This document shows, one piece after another, positions 26,188 to 36,949 of a stretch of DNA of 64,000 nt. Origin of the DNA: Brevibacterium aurantiacum (GTDB lineage: Bacteria; Actinomycetota; Actinomycetes; Actinomycetales; Brevibacteriaceae); NCBI RefSeq assembly GCF_007558825.1, contig NZ_VLTK01000003.1:310001-374000 (forward strand), read 5' to 3'. The translations under genes and the position numbers were made by a program. Numbering within the stretch: position 1 is the first letter of the stretch; each line of letters begins with the position of its first letter. Below the pieces are notes generated by a model, which was not told where the DNA came from, did not search any database, and saw only the letters and a list, made by a program, of their open reading frames with translations.

Positions 26188-27171
26188 TTAGCGATCTTCG
26201 AGCATTTCCGGGGTGAGACTGGCCTCTGTGCCCGGAATTCCCAGATCTTCGGCATGTTTGTCGGCAGTCGAGAGCAGTCGCCGGATACGACCGGCGACGG
26301 CGTCCTTGGTCATCGGCGGATCGGCCAGCTGGCCCAGCTCCTCCAGCGATGCCTGTTTGTGTGTCACACGCAGCTGACCGGCGTAGCGCAGGTGTTCGGG
26401 AACCTCGTCACCGAGGATCTCCAAGGCGCGCTCGACTCGGGCTCCGGCGGCCACTGCCGCTCTGGCGGAGCGGCGCAGGTTCGCATCGTCGAAGTTGGCC
26501 AGACGGTTCGCTGTGGCACGGACCTCGCGCCGCATTCGACGCTCCTCCCACACGAGGACGGCACTGTGGGAGCCCATGCGGGTGAGCAGGGCCGCGATGT
26601 CGTCACCGTCGCGGATGACGACGCGGTCGACGCCGCGAACCTCGCGTGCCTTCGCGCTCAGGCCCAGCCTTCGGGCTGCGCCGACCAGGGCCAGTGCCGC
26701 CTCTGGTCCCGGGCAGGTGACTTCGAGGGCAGAGGAACGGCCCGGTTCGGTCAGGGATCCGTGGGCGAGGAACGCTCCACGCCAGGCGGCTTCGGCATCG
26801 GCAACAGAGCCGTTGACGATCGCAGACGGCAGTCCGCGCACTGGTCGTCCGCGATTGTCGACGAGACCGGTCTGGCGGGCCAGAGCACCCCCGTCGCGGG
26901 TGACTCGCAGGAGGTAGCGGTTCGAGCGGCGGATTCCGGCGGCGTTGATGACGACGATGTCAGCGTATTGGCCGTAGAGATCCTTGATCTCGCTGCGCAG
27001 ACGCTTTGCTGCCTGGGCGGTGTCGAGTTCGGCTTCGAGCACGATCGAACCGTTGACGAGATGAAGTGCGGAGGAGAAGCGGAAAATCGCCGACACTTCG
27101 GCTTTGCGAGCAGAAGTGCGGGTGATCTTCACCCGTGCCAACTCGTCCTTGACCTGAGCGGTCAGTGCCAT
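26188..27171 (-). CDS. whiA: DNA-binding regulator WhiA
   Basis: This 327-residue protein has an N-terminal degenerate LAGLIDADG homing-endonuclease-like fold ([13 protein letters not shown] core visible as [13 protein letters not shown]) and a C-terminal helix-turn-helix ([25 protein letters not shown]). WhiA controls sporulation septation in Streptomyces and has cell-division roles in other Gram-positives. ATG 27171 has GGAGG nine bases upstream. The cluster rapZ-yvcK-whiA is conserved in Gram-positives. Here gap follows immediately. Confidence 0.94.
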   Translation of the reverse strand: MALTAQVKDELARVKITRTSARKAEVSAIFRFSSALHLVNGSIVLEAELDTAQAAKRLRSEIKDLYGQYADIVVINAAGIRRSNRYLLRVTRDGGALARQTGLVDNRGRPVRGLPSAIVNGSVADAEAAWRGAFLAHGSLTEPGRSSALEVTCPGPEAALALVGAARRLGLSAKAREVRGVDRVVIRDGDDIAALLTRMGSHSAVLVWEERRMRREVRATANRLANFDDANLRRSARAAVAAGARVERALEILGDEVPEHLRYAGQLRVTHKQASLEELGQLADPPMTKDAVAGRIRRLLSTADKHAEDLGIPGTEASLTPEMLEDR

Positions 27172-27197
27172 TGTTCGTCCTCCTGCAACTGAATTTG

Positions 27198-28193
27198 CTA
27201 CCACTGCTCGTCCACGCCGATCCCAGCGTCCACCAACATGTCACGGTAACACGCGGCGAGCTTGAGGGTGTCATGCTGTCCTGCCCGCCGTGAGTGCAGC
27301 GGACGGGCCCACAGTTTGGCGTTGAACATCTCACGCGCACACCTCTCGAGATCAGGTTCCACCAGGGTTGCGGCCTCGTCGACGAGCACGTAGCTCAGCT
27401 CGAGCGAGGGGGCGTGCCTGTGCAGTGATACGAGGTGTTCGCTGAGACTGAGATCTCTTGTTTCGCCGTCGCTGGAGCTGAGGTTCAACGTGAGGGACTT
27501 CACGGCGGAGGATCGCTCGATCGCCTCCGCAAGGGAGGGAACGAGAAGATGCGGCATCACCGAGGTGTACCAGGAGCCGGGTCCGAGATTGAGCACATCC
27601 GCCTCAGCGACGGCTTCGATCGTCTCGTGTCGGGCCGGTGGGACCGGAGGATCGAGCCGGACGGTCTCAACATGGCCCAGGGTGGAGGCGAGCACGGACT
27701 GCCCGCGCACGACTTGGAAGGAGCCCGGGAACTTCACATCGGCCTCGATCGTCAGTGGGACCGAGGACATGGGCAGAACCCGACCGTGGGCACGCAGCAG
27801 CTTGGCCATCCAGTCGAGGCCGGCGACGTGATCTCCATGGATCTGCCACAGAGCCGAGATGAGCAGGTTTCCAACGGAATGTCCGCTGAGCTCTCCGTCG
27901 GAGTCGAAGCGGTGCTGGATCACATCGCGCCAGGTCTTACCCCAGTTCCCGTCGTCGCAGAGGGCAGCCAGAGCCATTCGCAGGTCTCCAGGAGGCAGAC
28001 CGCCGAGTTCGTCGCGGAGCCTGCCGGAGGAACCTCCGTCATCGGCCACCGTGACGACTGCTGTCAGAGACTCGGTGAGCAGACGGAAGGCGCGAAGAGC
28101 AGAGTAGAGGCCGTGGCCTCCGCCGAAGGAGACGATCTTGGGTCCCTTGTCTTTGACGGCAGGGATGATCTGCGGGAGATCTTCGGTCTCCAT
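27198..28193 (-). CDS. yvcK: YvcK/CofD-like gluconeogenesis factor
   Basis: This 331-residue CofD-like protein has the nucleotide-sugar-binding fold. [15 protein letters not shown] is the N-terminal glycine loop and [16 protein letters not shown] the second signature. In Bacillus YvcK binds UDP-GlcNAc and supports growth on gluconeogenic carbon; in mycobacteria the homologue CuvA affects cell-wall growth. ATG 28193 has GGGGAGAG immediately upstream, one base after the rapZ stop; an in-frame GTG at 28214 is less likely. Confidence 0.92.
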   Translation of the reverse strand: METEDLPQIIPAVKDKGPKIVSFGGGHGLYSALRAFRLLTESLTAVVTVADDGGSSGRLRDELGGLPPGDLRMALAALCDDGNWGKTWRDVIQHRFDSDGELSGHSVGNLLISALWQIHGDHVAGLDWMAKLLRAHGRVLPMSSVPLTIEADVKFPGSFQVVRGQSVLASTLGHVETVRLDPPVPPARHETIEAVAEADVLNLGPGSWYTSVMPHLLVPSLAEAIERSSAVKSLTLNLSSSDGETRDLSLSEHLVSLHRHAPSLELSYVLVDEAATLVEPDLERCAREMFNAKLWARPLHSRRAGQHDTLKLAACYRDMLVDAGIGVDEQW

Positions 28194-28194
28194 C

Positions 28195-29091
28195 TCACTC
28201 TCTCCCCAGATCACGGTGGCGCACGGTGACCGGAATACCGGTCTGCGCGGCGAGGCTCTTGGCGACGCGTTCGCTGATCGCCACCGAGCGATGCTTTCCG
28301 CCGGTGCAGCCGATGCCGATCATCGCATAGCCGCGACCTTCGTGGAGGTAGCCCTGTGAGACCGTGTCAAGGGTCGCGGTGTAGCGCTCGATGAACTCTT
28401 CTGCCCCGTTCTGACCCAATACGAAGTCCGCGACATCGGAGTCGAGTCCGTTGTGTCCGCGCAGGTGCGGAATCCAGTACGGGTTGGGCAGGAAACGAAC
28501 ATCTGCGATGTGGTCGGCGTCCTTGGGCAGTCCGTATTTGAAGCCGAAGCTCATCACGGTCAGGCGCAGCAGAGGAGTATCGACGGTGCTGAAACGTTTG
28601 CGCACCTGGGTCGAGAGCTGATGGACGTTGAGTTCTGAGGTGTCGATGATGATGTCGGCCCGGTGTTTGAGCGATTCGAGCGCCGAACGTTCACCCTCGA
28701 TCCCTTCCAGCAGCGTCCCTTCGCCCTGGAGCGGGTGGGGGCGGCGAGTGGACTCGAAGCGTCGGACGAGAACCTCATCGGCTGCTTCGAGGTACAGGAT
28801 GCGCAGGGACAGCCCCTGATCGAGGAAGTCACTGATCGTGTCTTCGAGCTCCTCATACTTCGCCCGCCCCTTCGAATCGGTGACGATGGCGATCTTGGGC
28901 AGAGCCCCATCGGCACGGGCGACGAGTTCGACGAGGGGACGCATCATCTGCGGAGGCAGATTGTCGACGACGTACCAATCCATGTCTTCGAGCACATTGG
29001 CCACTGTGGTCCGACCCGCTCCGGACATTCCCGTCACAAGGACGACCTCGATGGGATGGTCGGAGCCGTTCGATTCGGCCTGCGTACTCAC
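28195..29091 (-). CDS. rapZ: RapZ/YvcJ family nucleotide-binding protein
   Basis: This 298-residue P-loop protein starts with VTGMSGAGRTT, where the usual Walker Lys is replaced by Arg, a pattern seen in several actinobacterial homologues. DWYVVDNLPP follows. The C-terminal half contains SFGFKYGLPKDADHIADVRFLPNPY and GIGCTGGKHRSVAI, diagnostic of the family. In E. coli RapZ adapts GlmZ small RNA to RNase E; no GlmZ counterpart is expected here, so the role is unknown. GTG 29091 has GGAGG upstream. The 113 bases before uvrC show no clear promoter. Confidence 0.9.
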   Translation of the reverse strand: MSTQAESNGSDHPIEVVLVTGMSGAGRTTVANVLEDMDWYVVDNLPPQMMRPLVELVARADGALPKIAIVTDSKGRAKYEELEDTISDFLDQGLSLRILYLEAADEVLVRRFESTRRPHPLQGEGTLLEGIEGERSALESLKHRADIIIDTSELNVHQLSTQVRKRFSTVDTPLLRLTVMSFGFKYGLPKDADHIADVRFLPNPYWIPHLRGHNGLDSDVADFVLGQNGAEEFIERYTATLDTVSQGYLHEGRGYAMIGIGCTGGKHRSVAISERVAKSLAAQTGIPVTVRHRDLGRE

Positions 29092-29204
29092 ACGTCCTCC
29101 TTGGGGCTGCGCGGTTGAAGACAGCTGTCCAGAACTACTCTAGAGCAGTTGTCCGCCAGTGGGCGCAGTCCCTGCCGACCCGTCGGTCTCCGAGCACCAT
29201 GAGA

Positions 29205-31064
29205 TCAATCAGCGAGGGCGGCCGCGACCTTCTCCGCGAGAGCCCGGCCGATGCCCTGAACCTCGCACAGTTCTTCGATGCTGGCCGCTCGCACCTTCTT
29301 CACGGAGCCGAAATGGCGCAGCAGCGCGGTCCTCTTTGACTCGCCCAGTCCGGAGATGTCATCGAGCACGGAGCTGGTCATCGCCTTGGCCCGCTTCGAT
29401 CGGTGGTAACTGATGGCGAAGCGGTGAGCCTCATCGCGCAGGCGCTGCATGAGGAACAGTCCCTCTGAGTTCCGGGGCAGGATGACGGGAAACGGATCGT
29501 CTGGGACCCAGACCTCTTCGAGTCGCTTGGCCAATCCGACCACCGAGATGTCGACGATGCCCAGATCGTGCAGCGCCCTGGTGGCCGCCGCGACCTGTGG
29601 ACCGGCACCGTCGACGACGAGCAGGCTGGGACGGTACCCGAACCGTTCATCGGGTTCATCGGAGCTCATCTGTTCGAGGTAACGGCTGAAGCGTCGTGAG
29701 ACGACGTCATACATCGACGCCGTATCATCGGTTGCGGCCTCGCCGTGAATTGCGAAGTGACGGTAGTCGCGCTTCTTCACGAGTCCGTCTTCGAACACCA
29801 CGAGTGAGGCCACGACATTGGAACCTTGGGTGTGTGAGATGTCGATGCATTCGATGCGCAGAGGCGCTTCGGGCAGCGACAGGTACTCCTGGATCTCTTT
29901 GAGTGCCGTGCTGCGTGTGGTCAGGTCGGAGGAACGCTTGAGCTTGTGCTGGAGCAGCGCCTCTTTCGCGTTCTTCGCCACGGTCTCGAGAACGGCCTTC
30001 TTCTCTCCGCGTTCCGGGACCCGCACGGTGACTCTGGATCCACGCTGTTCACTCAGCCAGCTCTCGAGCGAGTCGATATCGGCAGGGACCGTGTCGACGA
30101 GGATCTCGCGGGGAATGGCATCCGCATCGAGACCCGTGTAGGCCTGACGCAGGTAGTCGGTGGTGAGTTCGGCCGGACTGTGGTCGTCAGAGCGTTCGAT
30201 GATCCAGCCGCGCTGTCCCCGAATGCGTCCCTGGCGGACGTGGAAGACCTGTACCGAAGCTTCGAGCTCCTCGGTGACGAGTGCGAACACGTCGCAGTCT
30301 GCGTTGACGGAGAGCACGACAGCTGACTTGTCGAGCACCTTCTGCAGCGCCGTGATCTCATCCCGCAGGCGGGCGGCCCGTTCGTAGTCGAGTTCCTCGG
30401 CGGCCGAGGCCATCTCCTTCTGCCGGTAGCTGATGAATCGTCCCGTGTTGCCGGACATGAAGTCAGAGATACTGCGGGCCAGGTCCTTGTGGCCCTCAAC
30501 GCTGATCTGTCCCACACAAGGGGCGGCGCATTTGTCGATGTATCCCAACAGGCAGGGACGGCCGCTGCGTTCGGCTCGTCTGTACACTCCGGCGGTGCAG
30601 GTGCGCATCGGAAAGGCCCGCAACAGCAGGTCCAACGTGTCCTTGATCGCCCACACCTGGGCAAAGGGTCCGAAGTACTTCACGCCCTTACGACGTTTGC
30701 CACGGGTGATGAAGGCCCGCGGCACCTCGTCATTCATCGTGATCGCGAGGTACGGGTAGGACTTGTCGTCGCGGAACATGACGTTGAACCGCGGGTTGAA
30801 TTCGTTGATCCACGTCCACTCGAGCTGCAGCGCCTCGACCTCAGTGTCGACGACGGTCCATTCCACTGAGGCAGCGGTGTGGACCATCGTCGAGGTCCGG
30901 GGATGCAGCTGCGCGGGGTTCGAGAAGTACGAGTTCAACCGATTGCGGAGATTCTTCGCCTTACCGACATAGATCACGCGCCGGTCGGGGTCGCGGAATT
31001 TGTAGACCCCGGCCGAGGTCGGAATGCTGCCCGTGGCCGGGCGGTAGGACGCTGGATCAGCCAT
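29205..31064 (-). CDS. uvrC: Excinuclease ABC subunit C
   Basis: This 619-residue UvrC makes both incisions of nucleotide excision repair. An N-terminal GIY-YIG domain ([21 protein letters not shown]) is followed by a UvrB-interacting region ([21 protein letters not shown]), an RNase H-like domain ([20 protein letters not shown] with the DDH-type acids), and a C-terminal HhH2 ([19 protein letters not shown]). Length is normal. The start overlaps the 3' end of uvrA by eight bases, so uvrA and uvrC are one unit. Confidence 0.96.
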   Translation of the reverse strand: MADPASYRPATGSIPTSAGVYKFRDPDRRVIYVGKAKNLRNRLNSYFSNPAQLHPRTSTMVHTAASVEWTVVDTEVEALQLEWTWINEFNPRFNVMFRDDKSYPYLAITMNDEVPRAFITRGKRRKGVKYFGPFAQVWAIKDTLDLLLRAFPMRTCTAGVYRRAERSGRPCLLGYIDKCAAPCVGQISVEGHKDLARSISDFMSGNTGRFISYRQKEMASAAEELDYERAARLRDEITALQKVLDKSAVVLSVNADCDVFALVTEELEASVQVFHVRQGRIRGQRGWIIERSDDHSPAELTTDYLRQAYTGLDADAIPREILVDTVPADIDSLESWLSEQRGSRVTVRVPERGEKKAVLETVAKNAKEALLQHKLKRSSDLTTRSTALKEIQEYLSLPEAPLRIECIDISHTQGSNVVASLVVFEDGLVKKRDYRHFAIHGEAATDDTASMYDVVSRRFSRYLEQMSSDEPDERFGYRPSLLVVDGAGPQVAAATRALHDLGIVDISVVGLAKRLEEVWVPDDPFPVILPRNSEGLFLMQRLRDEAHRFAISYHRSKRAKAMTSSVLDDISGLGESKRTALLRHFGSVKKVRAASIEELCEVQGIGRALAEKVAAALAD

Positions 31065-33927
31065 CGAGCATCGCTTTGAGGAATCGCCCGGTATGACTCT
31101 TCTTATTGACCGCTACCTCTTCCGGCGTGCCCTGGGCGATGATCTTTCCACCGCCTCGTCCGCCCTCGGGGCCCAGGTCGATGACATGGTCGGCGTTGCC
31201 GATGACATCGAGGTTGTGTTCGATGACGATGACCGTGTTGCCCTTCTCCACGAGCCCCTGCAGTACATGCAGCAGCTTCGAGATGTCCTCGAAGTGCAGT
31301 CCGGTGGTCGGTTCGTCGAGTACGTAGGCGGTGCGACCGCGGGACCGCTTCTGGAGCTCCGCCGCGAGCTTGACTCGTTGGGCTTCACCACCGGAGAGAG
31401 TGGTTGCGGGCTGGCCGAGGCGAACATAGCCCAGCCCCACCTCCACCAGGGTGTTGAGGTGTCGGGCGATGGCAGGGATCGCGGCGAAGAACTCGGCACC
31501 CTGTTCGATAGGCATCTCGAGCACCTCGGCGATGGACTTGCCCTTGAAGGTCACTTCGAGCGTCTCGCGGTTGTAGCGGGCTCCCCCGCAGACCTCGCAG
31601 GTGACGTAGACGTCGGGCAGGAAGTTCATCTCGATCTTGATCGTGCCGTCGCCGCTGCAGTTCTCGCAGCGTCCTCCCTTGACGTTGAAGGAGAACCGCC
31701 CCGGCTGGTAGCCGCGGATCTTCGCCGATTCGGTCTCTGCGAACAGACGCCGGATGCGGTCGAAGACCCCGGTGTAGGTCGCCGGGTTCGACCGTGGAGT
31801 ACGGCCGATCGGTGACTGGTCGACGTGGACGACCTTGTCGAGGTTGTCCAGACCGGTGACTCGCTTGTGTCGGCCGGGTACCCGAGAGGCACCGTTGAGG
31901 ACATTGGCCATCTGGGTGTAGAGGATCTCGTTGACGAGGGTCGACTTGCCTGAGCCGGAGACACCGGTGACGGCGGTGAGCACACCGAGGGGAAACGAGA
32001 CAGAGACGTCCCGGAGGTTGTTCTCGACGGCCTTCTCAACCGTGACGACACGGTCTTTGTCCACGGGCCTGCGGGTGGTCGGGACCTGGATTGCTCTGCG
32101 TCCGGCGAGATAGTCACCGGTGATGGAGCGGTCTGCGGCTTTGAGACCGTCGACGGGCCCCGAGTAGATGACCTCTCCCCCGTGCTCGCCCGCACCTGGA
32201 CCGATATCGACGATCCAGTCGGCCGAATAGATGGTGTCTTCGTCGTGTTCGACGACGATGAGGGTATTGCCGAGCTCCTTGAGCTTGTTCAGAGTCTCGA
32301 TGAGTCGTCTGTTGTCGCGCTGGTGGAGACCGATCGAGGGCTCGTCGAGGACGTAGAGGACCCCGACGAGGCCGGAGCCGATCTGTGTGGCCAAGCGGAT
32401 GCGCTGGGCCTCACCGCCGGACAGCGAGCCAGCGGGCCGGTCAAGGCTGAGGTAGTCGAGCCCGACGTCGAGGAGGAAGCCAAGGCGTGCGTTGATCTCC
32501 TTCATCACCTGAGCCGCGACTGCCGCATCACGAGAGTCCAGTTCCAGCTGAGAGAGGAACTCGGCGGATTCGTCGAGGGCCAGCTCGGAGACCTCGGCGA
32601 TCGATTTTCCGCCGACCTTGACGGCGAGGATCTCCGGTTTGAGTCGGGCACCGTTGCAGCTCGCACAGGGAATTTCGCGCATGTAGGATTCGTAGCGTTC
32701 CCGCGACCATTCCGACTCTGTTTCCTCATGCTTGCGCTGGATGTACTGGTAGACGCCTTCGAATCCGGTGGAGTAGGTGCGTTCGCGTCCGAACCGGTTC
32801 TTGTATTTGACGTGGACCTTGTAGTCCTTGCCGGTCAGGATCGCGGTTTTGTCGGAGGTGCGCAGATCCTTCCATGCGGTCTTCATATCGAAGCCGAGTT
32901 CGTCGCCAAGACCTTTGAGGAGGCGGTTGAAGTACTTCGTCACCTGTTTTCCGCCGGCCCAGGGAGCGATCGAACCCTCGCCGAGACTGAGGTCCTCATC
33001 GGGAACGACGAGTGACTCATCGACCTGGAGCCGAGTGCCGATGCCGTCACAGGTGGGGCAGGCACCGAAGGGCGAGTTGAACGAGAATGTGCGGGGTTCG
33101 ATCTCGTCGATCGCCAGCGGGTGTTCGTTCGGGCACGACATGTGCTCCGAGAAGGTTCGGGTCACACCTTCGTCGACCAGCTCGACATCGATGCGACCGT
33201 CGGCCAGGCCCAGCGCAGTCTCGACTGAGTCGGTCAGTCGAGGTCGCAGACCCGACTTCGCCACCAAGCGGTCGACGACGACGGAGATCGTGTGCTTGTA
33301 CTGCTTCTCCAAGGTGGGAGGTTCGCTGAGGCTGATCTGCTCTCCGTCGACGATGGCGCGAGAGAAGCCCTTGGCCTGCAGCTCGGTGAAGAGGTCGACG
33401 AACTCGCCCTTGCGGGAGCGGACGATGGGAGCCAGCACGAGGAACTTCGTCCGCTCCTCGAGTTCGAGCAGCTGGTCCACGATCTGCTGTGGAGTCTGCT
33501 TCGTGATGATCTCACCGCACACGGGGCAGTGCGGCACGCCGATTCGAGCCCACAGCAGGCGCAGGAAGTCATAAACCTCGGTGATGGTGCCGACCGTGGA
33601 ACGAGGGTTGCGGGAGGTCGACTTCTGGTCGATCGACACCGCCGGTGACAGGCCCTCGATGAAATCGACGTCGGGTTTGTCCATCTGGCCCAAAAACATT
33701 CGGGCGTAGGAGGACAGGGACTCGACGTAACGGCGCTGCCCCTCGGCGAAGATCGTATCGAAGGCCAACGATGACTTCCCCGACCCCGATAGACCGGTGA
33801 AGACGATCATGGAGTCGCGGGGCAGGGCGACCTCCACGTTCTTGAGGTTATGGGCGCGTGCGCCCTTGACCCACAGAGTGTCGAGATGTGACACGCCTGC
33901 CGACTGCTCACCGCTGTTAGTTTTCAT
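31057..33927 (-). CDS. uvrA: Excinuclease ABC subunit A
   Basis: This 956-residue damage-recognition ATPase has two ABC modules, each interrupted by zinc fingers. The Walker motifs are [14 protein letters not shown] and [13 protein letters not shown], the signatures [12 protein letters not shown] and [12 protein letters not shown]. Zinc ligands are visible in CPVCGE and in [10 protein letters not shown]...CEVCGG. It loads UvrB at lesions. ATG 33927 is used; an in-frame GTG lies directly before it. It overlaps uvrC by eight bases, and the helicase gene lies 15 bases upstream. Confidence 0.96.
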   Translation of the reverse strand: MKTNSGEQSAGVSHLDTLWVKGARAHNLKNVEVALPRDSMIVFTGLSGSGKSSLAFDTIFAEGQRRYVESLSSYARMFLGQMDKPDVDFIEGLSPAVSIDQKSTSRNPRSTVGTITEVYDFLRLLWARIGVPHCPVCGEIITKQTPQQIVDQLLELEERTKFLVLAPIVRSRKGEFVDLFTELQAKGFSRAIVDGEQISLSEPPTLEKQYKHTISVVVDRLVAKSGLRPRLTDSVETALGLADGRIDVELVDEGVTRTFSEHMSCPNEHPLAIDEIEPRTFSFNSPFGACPTCDGIGTRLQVDESLVVPDEDLSLGEGSIAPWAGGKQVTKYFNRLLKGLGDELGFDMKTAWKDLRTSDKTAILTGKDYKVHVKYKNRFGRERTYSTGFEGVYQYIQRKHEETESEWSRERYESYMREIPCASCNGARLKPEILAVKVGGKSIAEVSELALDESAEFLSQLELDSRDAAVAAQVMKEINARLGFLLDVGLDYLSLDRPAGSLSGGEAQRIRLATQIGSGLVGVLYVLDEPSIGLHQRDNRRLIETLNKLKELGNTLIVVEHDEDTIYSADWIVDIGPGAGEHGGEVIYSGPVDGLKAADRSITGDYLAGRRAIQVPTTRRPVDKDRVVTVEKAVENNLRDVSVSFPLGVLTAVTGVSGSGKSTLVNEILYTQMANVLNGASRVPGRHKRVTGLDNLDKVVHVDQSPIGRTPRSNPATYTGVFDRIRRLFAETESAKIRGYQPGRFSFNVKGGRCENCSGDGTIKIEMNFLPDVYVTCEVCGGARYNRETLEVTFKGKSIAEVLEMPIEQGAEFFAAIPAIARHLNTLVEVGLGYVRLGQPATTLSGGEAQRVKLAAELQKRSRGRTAYVLDEPTTGLHFEDISKLLHVLQGLVEKGNTVIVIEHNLDVIGNADHVIDLGPEGGRGGGKIIAQGTPEEVAVNKKSHTGRFLKAMLDG

Positions 33928-33942
33928 CACCTGACCACTGTA

Positions 33943-36468
33943 TTACTCGGCACTGACATTGCTTGAATGGGGACGGGCGCTGATCTCTCCGACCGCGAGG
34001 ATTCGGAGCACGATGTCTCCGGCTTCGTCGCTTGCCGGCACGTCCACCTCGGCGTCGATGGCCCAGTCCCTGTTGTCATCGGGATCGGCCAAGGTCTGAC
34101 GGACGGTCCACGTCTGTGAACCAGGTTCGATCGAGATATATTCCTTGCCTCTGGCCTTCCCATCGGTGAGGAGGTCGCCGTACTCCTCGTAGAAGTCTTC
34201 GATCGCGTCCTCCCAGGCTGTGGCGTCGAAGCCGCTGTCGGCGTCGAGGCGGCCCAGTTCCGTGTAGTCGGCACGCTCGGCCAACAGCACCCGGTGGAAC
34301 AGGGCATTGCGCACTTCGGCGGTGAAGACTCGCTCGTTGTCTGAGAACTTGCGATCGAGGTCGGGCAGCTCTTCGTCGGCGAAGTCCGTCGGGGACAGCC
34401 CCTGCAGGGTGCGCCATTCGTCGAGCAGTGACGAGTCGGTGCGGGCGATCGTCTCCCCCAGCCATTCGATGATGGTCGAGAGCTCGTCCGTCCTGTCGTC
34501 GGCGGGCACATTGTGTGTCAGCGCGCGGAACACGTCGGTGAGGTAGCGAAGGAGGCTGCCCTCAACCCTGGTGAGACTGTAGTAGCTGACGAACTGGGTG
34601 AAGCCCATCGCCTGTTCGACCATGTCGCGCACGATCGATTTCGGTTCGAAGTTCCCCGCTCGCAGCCATGGGTGCACCTCGATGAAGTGTTCGAAGGCGG
34701 GATCGAGGACATCTGCCAGAGGCTTCGGGCCTTCGATCTCGTCAAGGATTGCCATGCGTTCGGGGTATTCGAGGCCGTCTGCTTTGAGTTCGGCCAAGGT
34801 GTCCTTCTTGAGCCGATCGAGTTGGCCTTTGAGGACGGGAAACGGCACCGGCGTGGTGGATTCGACGAGCGAGACAACATCGAGGGCATAGGTCTCTGAC
34901 TCCGGGTCGAGCAGTTCGAGTCCGGCGAGTACGAAGGGCGCCAGAGGCTGGTTGAGGGCGAACTGGGGCCCCAGGTCGGTGGTCGGGACCAGTTCGTCTC
35001 CCTTCGCTTCGATGAGGCCGGCATCGATGAGAGAGCGACCGATGCTCAAGGCTGTGAGTTTGAGGTCGAGGTGACGTTCCCGGCTTTCGTGGGTTTTGTC
35101 GATGAAGGCGCTGATCGTGGCCACGTCCGACTTCGGGCGGGCGACGAGGTTGAGGATCGTCGAATGGTCGATCTTCATACGCGAGCGCAGAGATTCGGCC
35201 TGGGATTCGATGAGTTTGGTGTAGGTCTCCTCCGACCATCCGACGAATCCGGCCGGGGCTGATTTCTTCTTGACCTTCTTCTTTTTCTTGTCCGCATTGG
35301 CTGCCTTGGCCTCTGCCCGCATGTTCTCGATCACATGTTCGGGCGCCTGCGCGATGACGTAGCCGCGGGTGTCGAACCCCGCGCGACCCGCGCGGCCTGC
35401 CAGCTGTTGGAATTCGCGGACGCTGAGTTTGCGCATCTTCCGGCCGTCGAATTTCGTCAGTCCTGTCAGCAGCACAGAGCGGATGGGAACGTTGATGCCC
35501 ACGCCGAGCGTGTCGGTGCCTGAGATGACCAACAGCAGACCCTTGAGTGCGAGCTGTTCGACCAGACGGCGATATTTGGGCAGCATGCCCGCGTGGTGGA
35601 CACCGACGCCGTGCAGGAGCAGCTTGCGCAGGCTCTGTCCGAATCCCTTCGCGAAGGTGAACCCCTTGATGGCTGCTGCGACCGCGGCCTTCTGTTCCTT
35701 CGACGCCAGATCGACGGACAGCAGACCTGTGGCCAGATCGATAGCGCCCGCCTGGGAGTAGGACACGACATAGACGGGAGCTTTGTCGTTGCGCACCAGG
35801 GAGCGCAATGTGTCAGAGAGTGTCTCGGTGGAGTACTCGTACTCGAGCGGAACCGGTCGGGTCGCCGAGGTGACGACTGAGCTGTCGCGGCCGGTGGTCT
35901 CTTCCATGGTGCGACAGATTTCACTCGTGTCGCCCAGCGTCGCCGACATGAGAACGAACTGCGCCTGTGGCATCTCGAGCAGGGGCACCTGCCAAGCCCA
36001 TCCGCGGGAGGGATCGGCGACATAGTGGAATTCGTCCATCACGACCATGCCTGCGTCGACCATTCCGCCTTCGCGCAGAGCCTGGTTCGCTAGGATCTCG
36101 GCCGTCGCACAGATCACGGGCGCATCCCCATTGACGGTGGAATCGCCGGTGATCATACCGACGTTCTCCGCGCCGAAGGCGTCGATGAGAGAGAAGAACT
36201 TCTCGCTCACCAGCGCCTTGAGCGGGGCTGTGTAGTACGCCCTGATCCCGCGGGTGAATGATTGGTAGAGGGCGAACAGTGCCACGAGGGACTTGCCCGA
36301 ACCTGTGGGAGTGGCCACGATCGTGTTGTCGCCGGCCAAAATGTTGAGGATGGCTTCGTCCTGGGCGGGATATGGTTCGATTCCCAGCTCTTCGCAGTAG
36401 TGGCCGAACGCCTCATACACTGCATCTTCATCAGCGAATTCCGCTGGGATCTCCTGCAATCGCACCAC
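33943..36468 (-). CDS. DExH-box RNA/DNA helicase with DUF3516 C-terminal domain
   Basis: This 841-residue SF2 helicase has Walker A ATPTGSGKS, motif II DEFH (VVMDEFHYVAD), motif III SATLGD and motif VI QLAGRAGRAGFDTRG. These place it with the Ski2/HelY-like DExH family. A lysine cluster ADKKKKKVKKK (about residue 390) precedes the C-terminal DUF3516 region. Substrate is not known; the neighbourhood of uvrA-uvrC suggests a nucleic-acid maintenance role, but that is inference. The start is GTG. The gene is divergent from the YciI-like gene across a 66-bp gap. Confidence 0.88.
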   Translation of the reverse strand: MVRLQEIPAEFADEDAVYEAFGHYCEELGIEPYPAQDEAILNILAGDNTIVATPTGSGKSLVALFALYQSFTRGIRAYYTAPLKALVSEKFFSLIDAFGAENVGMITGDSTVNGDAPVICATAEILANQALREGGMVDAGMVVMDEFHYVADPSRGWAWQVPLLEMPQAQFVLMSATLGDTSEICRTMEETTGRDSSVVTSATRPVPLEYEYSTETLSDTLRSLVRNDKAPVYVVSYSQAGAIDLATGLLSVDLASKEQKAAVAAAIKGFTFAKGFGQSLRKLLLHGVGVHHAGMLPKYRRLVEQLALKGLLLVISGTDTLGVGINVPIRSVLLTGLTKFDGRKMRKLSVREFQQLAGRAGRAGFDTRGYVIAQAPEHVIENMRAEAKAANADKKKKKVKKKSAPAGFVGWSEETYTKLIESQAESLRSRMKIDHSTILNLVARPKSDVATISAFIDKTHESRERHLDLKLTALSIGRSLIDAGLIEAKGDELVPTTDLGPQFALNQPLAPFVLAGLELLDPESETYALDVVSLVESTTPVPFPVLKGQLDRLKKDTLAELKADGLEYPERMAILDEIEGPKPLADVLDPAFEHFIEVHPWLRAGNFEPKSIVRDMVEQAMGFTQFVSYYSLTRVEGSLLRYLTDVFRALTHNVPADDRTDELSTIIEWLGETIARTDSSLLDEWRTLQGLSPTDFADEELPDLDRKFSDNERVFTAEVRNALFHRVLLAERADYTELGRLDADSGFDATAWEDAIEDFYEEYGDLLTDGKARGKEYISIEPGSQTWTVRQTLADPDDNRDWAIDAEVDVPASDEAGDIVLRILAVGEISARPHSSNVSAE

Positions 36469-36534
36469 AAATATGCACAGACCTTTCCGTTTAGACTGAT
36501 GTCCATCCTATTGATCGAACCTCAGGAGTTTCAG

Positions 36535-36825
36535 ATGCCGGTTTTCGCTGTCAACTATGTCTATGGACCAGATACCGACGCCCGGATGGAGTCGCGACCT
36601 GCACACCGTGCGTGGCAGGCCGATCTGTACGAAGCCGGAACCGTTTTGGCCTCGGGCCCATTGGACGATGAACCGGTTCCCGGAGGTCTGCTATTGCTGC
36701 AGGCCGCCGACCGCAAGGAAATCGACGCCCTTCTGGCGAACGATCCCTATGCTTCGATCGGTGTCATCGACGAGACGATTGTTCGGGAGTGGACCCCAGT
36801 CTTCGGTCCGTTCTCCCAAGACTGA
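36535..36825 (+). CDS. YciI family protein
   Basis: This 96-residue ferredoxin-like alpha/beta protein contains FAVNYVYGPDTDARMESRPAH with the conserved His of the YciI fold and DPYASIGVIDETIVREWTPVFG. YciI-like proteins are small dimers of unclear function, some binding small molecules. CAGGAG lies eight bases before the ATG. It is the only rightward gene between the helicase and terC. A 13-bp terminator stem follows. No function is assigned. Confidence 0.85.
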   Translation: MPVFAVNYVYGPDTDARMESRPAHRAWQADLYEAGTVLASGPLDDEPVPGGLLLLQAADRKEIDALLANDPYASIGVIDETIVREWTPVFGPFSQD

Positions 36826-36882
36826 GCCTGAACTCAAAGGCTTGAGTCTTCGAGGCTTGAGCCTCGGGCCACATGGCCCACG

Positions 36883-36918
36883 TGCGCGGGTGTCCCCGTT
36901 CGGGAGGACACCCGCGCA
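36883..36918. terminator. Hairpin between YciI gene and terC
   Basis: A perfect 13-bp stem (36883-36895 with 36906-36918) has a 10-base loop that can pair further (CCG/CGG). It lies 32 bases before the terC stop, between convergent genes. Confidence 0.8.
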
Positions 36919-36949
36919 CAGTCGCACCTGCGGCAGCAGGAACGGTCGC

